NCBI GenBank assembly: GCA_949825045.1
Contig: OX463829.1
Span: 28,769,715 to 28,833,714, forward strand
DNA from: Argyresthia goedartella
Taxonomy: Eukaryota; Arthropoda; Insecta; Lepidoptera; Argyresthiidae
DNA: 64,000 bases
Direction: 5' to 3'
Shown here: positions 56,026 to 64,000 of the stretch, in pieces
Layout of the letters: every line of letters begins with the position of its first letter
Numbering within the stretch: position 1 is the stretch's first letter
Notes under the pieces: generated by a model
Seen by the model: the letters and a program-made list of their open reading frames with translations, nothing else
Databases searched by the model: none
What the model was told of the DNA's origin: nothing
Position numbers and translations under genes: made by a program

Positions 56026-58713
56026 TCAGCCCAGCTCTAGGATGTTTTTTCGTTTCAGCCGGCAGAATTTGGCAGCACCAGCAGTCACCAGCTGTGCCGC
56101 TAGTTCGTTTGGGTGGTTTCTGAGTCTCTGCTGATATCGCTTGTTCAGTTCCTCGATTTCCTCTGCTACTGAGGGAAATTTCAGATCATGGTAGATTTCT
56201 TTGTTGCTGATGTACCATGGTATTTTTAGGATCCTCCTTAGCATTTTCGTCTGAAATCTCTCCAGAATATTGATGTTTGTTTTGGATGCCGTACCCCACA
56301 GTTGGATCCCGTAGGTCCATATTGGCTTGAGTATTGTCTTGTACAGTGTCATCTTGCACTCTCTTGACAGTTGCGACTTGTATCCTAGTAGCCAGTACAT
56401 GCTGCGAACTTTACAGTCCAGTTGTTTTCGCTTATTCCAGATGTGAGTTCTCCATGTCAGCCTTCTGTCCAGATGTATGCCCAGGTATCTGGCTTCTACT
56501 GCTTGTGGCAGTGGCTTTCCGTTCAAGAAGACGGGTGGGCATGTCTCTTTCCTGAGGGTAAATGTGACATGTACCGATTTGGTCTCATTCGTTTTGATTC
56601 TCCACAGTTTACACCAGTGTTCCATTGCGTTCAGTGCTTTCTGGAGATTCATAGATGCTTCTACAGGATTTCTGTGGCTTGCCATGAATGCAGTGTCATC
56701 AGCGAATGTGCCCATGACGGTGTTTTCGGTCGGTGGCAGGTCTGATGTGTATATGATGTAGAGAACTGGGCCCAGTACGCTGCCTTGAGGTATCCCTGAT
56801 TTGATTTCGTGGAGTTCGGAGACTTCATCTTTGTGTTTAACTTGGAAGCATCGGTTGCTTAGGTACGAGTCCAGGACTAAGTAGATATTGTATGGTATGA
56901 TGCTTTTCAGTTTGTATTTGAGTCCCATGTGCCATACCTTATCAAAGGCTTGAGTGATATCGAGGAAGGCCGCCGAGCAATAAAGTTTCTTGTCCATTGA
57001 TAGTACAATTTCGTTTACAAGCCTGTGCACCTGTTCTATGGTTGAGTGTTTCTCACGGAATCCGAATTGATGGTGTGGTATGATGTCCATTAGGTGCGGT
57101 CTTAATCTTGCTAGTAGGATTTTTTCAAATACTTTTGAAGTTATTGGCAGGAGGCTTATGGGCCTGTATGACGACGCTTCATTGACTGGTTTTCCTTGTT
57201 TGGCTATCATTATGATTTGCGCAATCTTCCATTGTCCTGGGTATTTCCCTGTTCTGAGGATAGCGTTTATTATTGTTGTCAGCATTACGATACCTTTATT
57301 TGGCAAGTTTTTGAGTATTTTGGGGGTAATCATGTCATACCCAGGAGACTTTTTTGGTTGTAATGACACTATGACTCTTCGGACTTCTGCTGGTGATGCC
57401 GGTTTGACTGGTAGAGACATTTGGAATGGTGCGTCTAGCATTGTTCTTATATGTTCTGTGTGTGATTTGGCTTCTTCATCCACTGGTTGATATGGTGTGA
57501 ATACTTTCGACAGGTGTTCTCCAAAGAGCACAGCTTTCTCCACGTCTTTTCTGGCCCAGGAGCCATCAACAGTTCTTAGAGGTGGAACACTTTGGGTGGG
57601 TTGGTTCATTGTTCTTGTGGCATTCCACAGTGAGTATTCTCCGTTGTTGGTTGGCTCTAGTCTTGATAGGTATTTTTGGACGGTGTTGTTTTTTTGTTCG
57701 CTGATCAGGTTTGTCAAATGTCTCGATGCTGTATTCAGTTTCCTCTTGTCTTCTGGGTCCCGGGTCTGGTGCCATGTTTTCCTAAGGCTACGCCTTTCCT
57801 GTATCTTCTTCCTTATGAATAGAGGGTGTTGATTGGTGAGACTTTTGACTGAGTGTGTGTCTGGTGGAGTACATTGGGTTATTGTTGATACTATGGTTCG
57901 GTTTAGGTTTTCAATACCGGCTTCAATGTCAGATTGTGACTTGAGTGGTATATTAAGCTGGATGTTGCTATCTAGCATCTCCTTGAATGAGTCCCAGTCT
58001 GTATTTCTATTTGTAAGATGTATCCTCGGTGGCTGAATAAGTATATCTGAGCTGATTGTAAGTAGGACCGGAGAGTGATCGGAGGACAGGTCTGCGAGTG
58101 CTTCATTATACAGGTGCTGCCGTGGTAGTCCCTTAGTTATGAAGAAGTCAAGTAGATCGGGTATTTTTTCTGGGTCTGTTGGCCAGTATGTTGGTTTACC
58201 CGTAGAGACACATTTTAGGTTGTTCTCTATCACTGATTGGAATAGCTGTCTGCCTCTGGTAAGTGTCAGCCTGGAGCCCCAGAATGTATGTTTTGCATTC
58301 CAGTCTCCACCTGTGACATATCTTGGACCAAGGGTCTTGAAGTATTTGTTGAATTGTTCTGCTTTGATAGTGTGTCTGGGCGGGCAATATATGGCGGATA
58401 TGGTAAGAGGTCCTGATTTCGTTTCTATAACTATGCTTGTGGCTTGTAAGTAGTCTGTATCATGCTTCTCTATTTCGTAGTGTTTGTATTTGCTCTTGAT
58501 TATGACAGCTGTGCCCCCATGGGTGTTCCCTGAAGGATGATTGGTAGTATATGTTGAATAGCCTGGGATCCGGATATAGCTTCTGTCTGTGAATCTTGTT
58601 TCAGCGATGAGTATAATATCTAAGTTTAATTCATTTATGAATAATTCTAATTCTTGCTTTCTTTCTAACAAGCCGTTGGCGTTCCATTCTGCGATTCGAA
58701 GGTATTGCATCAT
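56026..58713 (-). CDS. jockey ORF2: endonuclease-reverse transcriptase, 895 aa, intact
   Basis: ATG at 58713 (MMQYLRIAEWNANGLLERKQ). Endonuclease motifs: EWNANGL, IILIAETRFTD, TISAIYCPPRH, VTGGDWNAKHTFWGSR and SSDHSPVLL (about residues 5-225). RT blocks: SYRPISLLPITSKVFEKILL, HQFGFREKHSTIEQVHRLV, AAFLDITQAFDKVWHMGLKY, SGIPQGSVLGPVLYIIYTSD and TFADDTAFMA (catalytic Asp pair). The thumb has YLGIHLDRRLTWRTHI, and the C-terminus ends RKNILELG. No lesion. ORF2 starts in the ATGA that also holds the ORF1 stop, consistent with coupled translation. Confidence 0.96.
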   Translation of the reverse strand: MMQYLRIAEWNANGLLERKQELELFINELNLDIILIAETRFTDRSYIRIPGYSTYTTNHPSGNTHGGTAVIIKSKYKHYEIEKHDTDYLQATSIVIETKSGPLTISAIYCPPRHTIKAEQFNKYFKTLGPRYVTGGDWNAKHTFWGSRLTLTRGRQLFQSVIENNLKCVSTGKPTYWPTDPEKIPDLLDFFITKGLPRQHLYNEALADLSSDHSPVLLTISSDILIQPPRIHLTNRNTDWDSFKEMLDSNIQLNIPLKSQSDIEAGIENLNRTIVSTITQCTPPDTHSVKSLTNQHPLFIRKKIQERRSLRKTWHQTRDPEDKRKLNTASRHLTNLISEQKNNTVQKYLSRLEPTNNGEYSLWNATRTMNQPTQSVPPLRTVDGSWARKDVEKAVLFGEHLSKVFTPYQPVDEEAKSHTEHIRTMLDAPFQMSLPVKPASPAEVRRVIVSLQPKKSPGYDMITPKILKNLPNKGIVMLTTIINAILRTGKYPGQWKIAQIIMIAKQGKPVNEASSYRPISLLPITSKVFEKILLARLRPHLMDIIPHHQFGFREKHSTIEQVHRLVNEIVLSMDKKLYCSAAFLDITQAFDKVWHMGLKYKLKSIIPYNIYLVLDSYLSNRCFQVKHKDEVSELHEIKSGIPQGSVLGPVLYIIYTSDLPPTENTVMGTFADDTAFMASHRNPVEASMNLQKALNAMEHWCKLWRIKTNETKSVHVTFTLRKETCPPVFLNGKPLPQAVEARYLGIHLDRRLTWRTHIWNKRKQLDCKVRSMYWLLGYKSQLSRECKMTLYKTILKPIWTYGIQLWGTASKTNINILERFQTKMLRRILKIPWYISNKEIYHDLKFPSVAEEIEELNKRYQQRLRNHPNELAAQLVTAGAAKFCRLKRKNILELG

Positions 58714-59871
58714 GAAGAGGATTTCATTATGATTGTGCTGATTAGATCGATCATGCGATCCATGAGTTTGTCAAGCATTCTCTCTATGGTTTTCTCAAAT
58801 CTTGTAAAAATTTCTTCGAGCGGAGGTGTTGATGGGAGTGAGTTGTCCGTATCGGTGCGACTATAGAGTGGAACTTCGTTCTTGGCTGCTTCCGCATAGG
58901 AGTAAGTTAGTTTATTGTTCTGACTTGCGGAGGTTGGCGGGCATGGCTTGTCATTACTATTGCCTTGTGGTGTTTGGCTTGAAGTTGTTGGTTTGTTGCT
59001 TGCATTTTGGTATGTTCTGGTTTTTGGGTTGGTTTTGTTAAATATTTGTTCTTTGTATTGTTTGTACTTGGTGCAGCCCTTGTAGTTGGCTGGGTGGCTA
59101 CCCTGGCAGTTGACGCAGACTGCTGCAGTGTCAGATTTTTTAGTGCAGGTGTTGGTTGGGTGGTCTTCCCCACATTTCACGCAGCGGAATATTCTGTTGC
59201 AGTTATTCTTAGAGTGTCCAAAACGCTGGCATCGTTTGCATTGGATGATTTCTTGTTTCTTGTAAGGTGCTTCAACAGTGACAATCAGGTTGCCGATGTG
59301 TTTTATCTTGTATGCGTCTTTGTTGTTTGCGTTTGGTTCTAGGTTAACGTAGTACAATGGGAGCGGTTGCTTTGTTTGTCTGTGCAGAGCATTAGTTACA
59401 TTTCTAACCTGGTGGCCGAGGGCTTCAAGCTCTGTCTTGATGAAACTGACATCTTCAGATGCGTGTATTCCTCTGATCACCACCCTGAAGGCTCTTTCAT
59501 GCTTCAGCTGGTATGTGTAATGGCTTACATTTTGTGTTACGAACTGGTTCCTTATCGTTTTGTAGGAATCAACGTCTGATGGAATGATTTTGACTATGTG
59601 TCCATTCCTTAGAGTGGCTATTTTGTACTTGCTTGTATCGGTGATGATTGTGCAGAGAAGTTCCTTTAGTTTCATTACGTCCTGCACTCCGGTGACGAAT
59701 ATTGGTTCAGGTTTTTGGATGGCTGGTTGGGACTTATGGTGTTTTTTGGGCAGGGTGCCACCCTCCCCGTTGGCTCCTGCCTCCTCATCCTCTAGTTGGT
59801 CGAAGCTGTTGAATGTTTCAACGTTTACATTGTATGTATTGTCCCTGTTGTTGGGGGAACTATCCGGTTTG
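58710..59871 (-). CDS. jockey ORF1 (gag-like, three zinc knuckles), N-terminally truncated
   Basis: The element-derived frame begins KPDSSPNNRDNTYN at 59871 and ends KSSS with TGA at 58712-58710. A PRE_C2HC-like domain (VVIRGIHASEDVSFIKTELE, HIGNLIVTVEAPYKK) precedes three CCHC knuckles: CKRCQRFGHSKNNC, CVKCGEDHPTNTC and CVNCQGSHPANYKGC. A Ser/Pro-rich tail follows. The apparent upstream ATG at 60005 belongs to the old LINE, making a chance 431-aa chimeric frame; the true ORF1 start is missing. Confidence 0.92.
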
Positions 59872-60033
59872 CTAGAAATGGCAGCGGTTTGTATAATATT
59901 AACAATGTCATTATAAAACTTATTTATAAATTGTAAAGGTTCAAAAATATCACAGTTAAAATTAGTCATACATGTCAGTCTCTTCAGGTTATTATTACAT
60001 AACATTCCATAATTAGCAATCTGTTCGTTATCT

Positions 60034-60825
60034 CTAATCGCGAATCTTATTGTTTACAGAGGTGCTTACATTTAATCGCTTAGGTACTAATTTTCCCTGC
60101 AAGTCACACGTAACAAAAAGGGGTAAGTGGTCTGACCACCTAATATCATAGTGAACAGTCACATTAGTGATGGTATCCCATACAGCCTGAGTTGTCACAC
60201 AGTGATCTAACCATCTGTGTGTGCCGTGCGCTGCACTTATAAATGTGAATGTATCCGAGTCGATCCCCAACTTATTAATATCTGCACAAAGCATATTGCG
60301 TTCCGCACAGAACGTCATTAACTCGTCACAAAATTGTTCACCCGGGTGTGCGTTCCAATCTCCTAGGATGTAAGCAGCCTCGAGACCTGCATCATCCACC
60401 AGGGCATACGCATACGCCAGAGTGTCCGTAAACTCGGGTAGGTTCTTCTGCACGTCCACCGGCATGTATAAATTAATTATTAAGAATTGACGCTCATCAA
60501 ACGTAACTTTCACTGCCGACACTCTATTACTAATACATTCCACGATAGACACACTTGTAAACACTGATTTGCGCCACAGTATAGCTAAGCCGCCGTATGG
60601 CCTCCCACGTAGAACGCCGGTTCCCGTATCAACAGACGACTTTGCACAACATCCAAAGTTCTCGTCAATTTCATTAATAAAATTAAGATCGTGAGGTAAC
60701 AGCCATGTTTCCTGGAGGGCAATTATGTCCACTTCTTTACACAGAGATCTTATATACCCAACTAACTTTTTTATACTCTGGCAATTAAAGGACACCATAA
60801 TAATACTTGTAGTTGTGCTATCCAT
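60034..60825 (-). pseudogene. Old LINE endonuclease domain
   Basis: ATG at 60825 (MDSTTTSIIMVSFNCQSIKK) overlaps the ORF1 stop by 8 nt. Endonuclease motifs: SFNCQSIK, IIALQETWLLP, LIINLYMPVDVQ, AAYILGDWNAHPG and RWSDHLPLFVTC. The frame stops at TAG 60034-60036. After a one-step shift it continues NEQIANYGMLCNNNLKRL and on to 59880 before the jockey insertion. A start at 60879 is possible but lies inside ORF1. Confidence 0.9.
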
Positions 60826-61954
60826 TATATTCAATTGATTTAGCGGTCGAGCGACGCTCTCGATAACGTCTATATACAACGCCTACCTCCCAGAAGTCAA
60901 CACTCAGGAATTTCTCAATTTTTGAGCTAAGTATAGTTACTTTAAATGAGTTGAAAAACTTTTCCTCCCATTGCTTCAGTAATTCTACATTTTCGCAGGT
61001 TTCATTCATATCCTGTATATGCGCCCTTATATCATCAGTGGTAACGTGTTTTTTAAGACGCGAAACATAGATAGAACTGAGGGATTCCGCAGCCTGCAGG
61101 CGACCACTACCACTAACCAACGTTCCACGCATGTTTCTTTGACGAGTCGATCGCTTCTTGGGTTTTTTAAGTGATACAAGGGTGAATTCACTCTCATCAA
61201 TAATACTCCTAGTTTCTATGTCATCTAGCGGCCGTCTCATTATCTGCGACTGAGTCTGTGCGATATCTCTATAAGTAGGCATAGCGATATAAGTATTCGT
61301 TTCAGGGTCAGCTGTGGCGGCGGCGGCAGCGGCGGGACCCAGCTGCGAGTGGGACGACGACGGTGAACCGGTTTTCGTCATAGGCTCACGAGTGTTTGCG
61401 AATTGATCGTTATAAACAGCTAGCTTATTATTCCTTCGGTTATTTTTTTGGAGGTTTTTTGGGTGGTTAGGCGGGGCGGTTAGGGGTGTCGGTGATGCAG
61501 ATACCTGTCGGGTACTTCTCACACACACATCTGCCACAGATGATCTCAGACCCTTAATCTCACTATACAGCTTCGTCTCCAGATCCTGGAACTCCACTTT
61601 GGAGATCGCGTCAGTACGTAGTGTTTGAAGTTCATTCTTCAAGAAGGTTATATCCTTCAAAAGACGCGTCACATCCACGTGGTCGAATGTGACTGGTGGC
61701 AGGCGGTTGAGGTCTTTAGCAACAAAGACAGGTTGCTCGTCTGGGTCAGTTTCCTTCAAAAGTTTGATGACGTCTTTTATATTCTTTTTGCTTTTATCCT
61801 CACCTTTTCTGTTAATGACACGGGTTCCGTCCGAGATTGCATTACACAGCAGAGATTTACCGGTTTCAATCTCCTTGTCGTCAAAATTTGAGCTACATAT
61901 CTGCACAATACTTATTTCATCCAGCACATTGTATTTATTTGGAACAAATGTCAA
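60818..61954 (-). CDS. Old LINE ORF1 product, 378 aa, no stop seen
   Basis: MTFVPNKYNVLDEISIVQIC opens the frame. A heptad-like, charged stretch (FLKNELQTLRTDAISKVEF and onwards, about 125-165) could form a coiled coil. A disordered Ser/Pro/Ala stretch follows, then an RRM-like fold near the C-terminus (SLSSIYVSRLKKHVTTDDIR, VGVVYRRYRERR). This matches the general ORF1 plan of non-LTR elements that bind RNA without zinc knuckles. It ends TAG 60820-60818, overlapping the ORF2 ATG. Confidence 0.82.
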   Translation of the reverse strand: MTFVPNKYNVLDEISIVQICSSNFDDKEIETGKSLLCNAISDGTRVINRKGEDKSKKNIKDVIKLLKETDPDEQPVFVAKDLNRLPPVTFDHVDVTRLLKDITFLKNELQTLRTDAISKVEFQDLETKLYSEIKGLRSSVADVCVRSTRQVSASPTPLTAPPNHPKNLQKNNRRNNKLAVYNDQFANTREPMTKTGSPSSSHSQLGPAAAAAATADPETNTYIAMPTYRDIAQTQSQIMRRPLDDIETRSIIDESEFTLVSLKKPKKRSTRQRNMRGTLVSGSGRLQAAESLSSIYVSRLKKHVTTDDIRAHIQDMNETCENVELLKQWEEKFFNSFKVTILSSKIEKFLSVDFWEVGVVYRRYRERRSTAKSIEYNG

Positions 61955-62099
61955 AACTCGTTCACTATCATTTTGTTGGCCATTGTCCGATAGGCAATGC
62001 GCAGCGCAGTTGCGCAGCGCCGCGTCTCAGACACACGATCACACGATATCAATGCCGCGGGCTGACTGATGGATTTGAATGATGATGGATCTGAATTAT

Positions 62100-62420
62100 G
62101 GAGCATTTGTGGAGGAGAAAGGTGTCGAGGCAGAAAAATGACCCTTTCGAAGAAAGCAACTAGGCATTTTCGCGCGGGGGGGGAGTAGTGGGGGGGGGGG
62201 GGGGGGCATCTACCCCCTTCCCCCTCCCCCCACTTAAAGATCAAGGTCAGTCTAAATTTTGTTTTAATTTATCAACATAACCTCAAAACTTTAAATAATC
62301 ATATCTCAGAAACTAGGCATTTCCGCGGGGGGGGAGTAGTAGGGGGGGCATCTACCCCCCTCCCCCATCCCCCCCTCCACCTCTCAGGGTCAACAAAAGT
62401 AGGTCATCCGCTAAAGTCCT
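62100..62420. repeat. G/C-run region with a direct repeat
   Basis: AACTAGGCATTT(T/C)CGCG plus a G run, AGTAGT, another G run and CATCTACCCCC occurs at 62158 and again at 62307. G runs up to 18 nt are followed by C runs that could pair or form quadruplexes. The end GTAGGTCATCCGCTAAAG (62400) is the terminus of the MITE at 48475. Confidence 0.75.
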
Positions 62421-62638
62421 TCCCCTCATTTTTTGGCAAATCGGATCGGATTGACATCCCTAATCCAAGGTGGATAAGGATAACATCTTTTGTTGTAAAT
62501 ATTGTGATAGCTTTTTTCGTCTAACGAAACGTTAGAATTTCCGTTGGTGACTGACATCTGTCATGAATGTCATGTCAACAACATATTCCAAAACAAACGT
62601 TCCACATCCGTAGATTCTGTGCCATATTTACATCATTA

Positions 62639-63148
62639 ATGGATCTTTTTAAGCGAAAACTCCAGAGCAAATACGGCAGAGTCATGTCTCGCGTGCACAA
62701 TACCTCCCGCTCGAGATTGGATCCGCGTTCTTTGGTAACCCGCCACGAAAAAAGTTCCGCGCGGCTTGGCGGCAAAACTTCCGTTTCAAATGTTAGTTCT
62801 AGTGTTTTTAGTGAACTTCCGACGGTTTTGCATGACTATATACCCGAACATCCACCTGAGAAGCCTATAAAGAGGTCTAATGTGGTGAAACCGCGTAGAA
62901 CGTTAAGTTCCTTGGACCCCTCGTTATCGCCTCATAGCCCTTCAACGAAGCCAGCTAAGCCTTCTTCTCTTGCTGAGAGACCGCGAGTTAGCCATGTGAG
63001 AAGGAAGAGTACCGTTTCGTTGCCCCCGACTCGTGCGACGGACCTGTGGTCTGACGAACATGTGAGGCAGTGCTATTCTAGTAGGTCTCACAACAAATTA
63101 AAGGAGTTAAAGGTTGGTATAACTATTGTAGACCATTATCAGTCCTAA
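62639..63148 (+). CDS. Probable first coding exon of an unidentified host gene
   Basis: From ATG 62639 the frame encodes MDLFKRKLQSKYGRVMSRVH and about 160 further residues, basic and Ser/Pro-rich (PSLSPHSPSTKPAKPSSL), ending in a more ordered WSDEHVRQCYSSRSHNKLKE. The frame is long, uninterrupted and unlike the transposons around it. A donor may lie at 63117 (GTATAA) or 63113; otherwise it reads on to TAA 63146. An in-frame upstream ATG at 62567 exists but precedes non-conserved-looking codons. I do not recognise the family. It would be head-to-head with THADA about 15.7 kb away. It could also be a chance frame in a repeat. Confidence 0.5.
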   Translation: MDLFKRKLQSKYGRVMSRVHNTSRSRLDPRSLVTRHEKSSARLGGKTSVSNVSSSVFSELPTVLHDYIPEHPPEKPIKRSNVVKPRRTLSSLDPSLSPHSPSTKPAKPSSLAERPRVSHVRRKSTVSLPPTRATDLWSDEHVRQCYSSRSHNKLKELKVGITIVDHYQS

Positions 63149-63249
63149 TAAGACTCAAGTTGGTTAGAAGGCTATTATGAACACAAATGCGTGTTTAGAT
63201 TCATTAATTTATATTCAAACCTGCACTTCACTAATCTGACAACTTATGT

Positions 63250-63435
63250 GGTGTTGTGGTTCTAGGCTCTGCCTCCCAAGTGAGAGCTCCGGGGTTTGAA
63301 TCCCGGCTGCAGAGGATGAAAAAAAAAACCGCAGATCTTGGATGTGTATATGTGACGTTGCTATTTCTGGTTCACACAACACAGGGTATCCTAGTGTGGG
63401 GCAAGAAGCAATCTATATTTGTGGCTTTATATAAC
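63250..63435 (+). mobile_element. tRNA-derived SINE, family 1, diverged
   Basis: GTTGTGGTTCTAGGCTCTGCC, a B box GGTTTGAATCC, poly(A), CAGATCTTGGATG and the tail GTGACGTTGCTATTTCTGG with GGTATCCTAGTGTGGGGC follow the full copy at 7570. Confidence 0.85.
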
Positions 63436-64000
63436 TGTAAAGTAAATCAAATCCAAAGTAAAAACTTACATAGGCCATCCCAAAAGAAGCCGACCAGGCA
63501 TATAGATAGCAATACTGATTAAAAAAAATAAAAAACAAAAGTTTGAATCCTTTGGCGCGTAAATTTACAAAAAGGAGAATGTTTTTTTTTTGTTTCATAG
63601 CCATTAACTCTTTCGCGGACGATGACCGAATGTCAAGTATTACGTTTTGGACACATGGTTGTGAGCGTAAACTGAAGGAGCGAGTGAGAAGGAAGAGATA
63701 ATTTTTCTATGTGTGCGAAAATGGTCTAATATGACACTATCCAACCTGTGGAAGTACCTACATGGACACAAAGAGCAGGGCTACCTATAACTGCAATGGA
63801 AATGCGAATTCTATAGAGTTTCCGTCCAAAACAGAGGATCAAGGAACAAATTCTATGGAATCCGCGTCACTATGACCTCTTCATTAACGTATTCTTGGGA
63901 ATTCGCTGACCGCTATAGTGTTAATCGAGATTGATCTGAGTGATTTCGCAAAATTTATTTATTAATACAGCCTAATGCACAACATCAGAGACTATGTCCA
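63436..64000. other. Right end of window, no recognised feature
   Basis: AT-rich start then ordinary-complexity DNA; only short frames on both strands. If 62639-63148 is an exon, this may be its first intron. Confidence 0.5.

Larger units (their letters stand above)
55856..59871 (-). mobile_element. jockey-clade LINE, 5'-truncated, ORF2 intact
   Basis: CTAGAAAT occurs at 55848-55855 and 59872-59879 as target duplication. A poly(A) tail on the minus strand (plus-strand T run from 55856) marks the 3' end. The element enters ORF1 part-way, so the copy is truncated but includes nearly all of ORF1 and a complete ORF2. It lies inside the linker of the old LINE, in the same orientation. Confidence 0.92.
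53870..62000 (-). mobile_element. Old LINE with ORF1 and ORF2, interrupted by a jockey element
   Basis: In element orientation: ORF1 (61954-60818), endonuclease (60825-60034), a linker reaching 59872, a jockey insertion (55856-59871), then RT (55855-53994) and a 3' end with TGAGAATAAACG and an ATT repeat tail (53876-53894). Lesions are a frameshift just after 60034, TAG at 55147-55149 and a frameshift near 54550. The 5' end is not sharply defined, about 62000. Confidence 0.87.

Noticed and set aside
56334..59916. Plus-strand frames of 60-136 codons over the jockey element
   Set aside because: They are antisense to intact ORF1 and ORF2 and show Cys/Phe-rich composition typical of shadow frames.

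Overview
The window is nuclear DNA from an insect, most likely a moth or butterfly (Lepidoptera). Evidence for this: short GT-AG introns, AT-rich non-coding DNA, a TTAGG-type telomeric tract, maT-type (DD37D) and mariner transposons, BEL/Pao and jockey retroelements, tRNA-derived SINEs, and several copies of a high-copy repeat built around the motif GGGTTCCGTACC. No bacterial, organellar or rRNA genes were seen.

The backbone is one host gene on the minus strand, which I read as THADA (Trm732/THADA family, partner of the tRNA position-32 2'-O-methyltransferase). Thirteen coding exons from 46961 down to 2465 join in phase across all twelve junctions and give the first 781 codons; the C-terminal part lies left of base 1. 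Exons 6-13 are spread over about 8 kb (2465-10403). Two introns are hugely expanded by transposons: intron 5 (10404-29199, 18.8 kb) and intron 2 (33015-46432, 13.4 kb).

Intron 5 holds a mariner (13670-14960, one nonsense codon) and a BEL/Pao LTR retrotransposon (15908-28648, 513-bp LTRs with 7 differences, AGTAC target duplication). A LINE (21836-27359) sits inside the BEL/Pao leader. Inside that LINE is a P-superfamily transposon (22525-27011, CTTTTAAG duplication) whose THAP-domain transposase reads as an intact three-exon, 884-codon gene. The P-like element is therefore the youngest layer of a three-deep nest.

Intron 3 holds an intact maT transposon (31043-32351) that split a SINE. Intron 2 is a graveyard of related CR1/Jockey-group LINEs, with a hAT relic (33732-34368, perfect 8-bp duplication), a diverged solo-LTR-like piece, a maT relic split by a LINE, and an AT-rich inverted array of about 160-bp units (43975-44665).

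From 46962 to 62638 no host coding exon was found. The stretch contains GGGTTCCGTACC repeats, several MITEs, long hairpins, a Mutator-like transposase relic (50815-51720), a cluster of three perfect TATCGATA sites (52354-52412), a GGAGC-containing minisatellite, and an older LINE (53870-62000) interrupted by a jockey element (55856-59871) with an intact 895-aa ORF2. A plus-strand exon at 62639-63148 looks like a second, unidentified host gene, head-to-head with THADA.

The left end (1-2446) is a decayed LINE followed by an 11-copy 58-bp minisatellite, downstream of THADA exon 13. All identifications come from reading the sequence and from memory of protein families; no database search was run.
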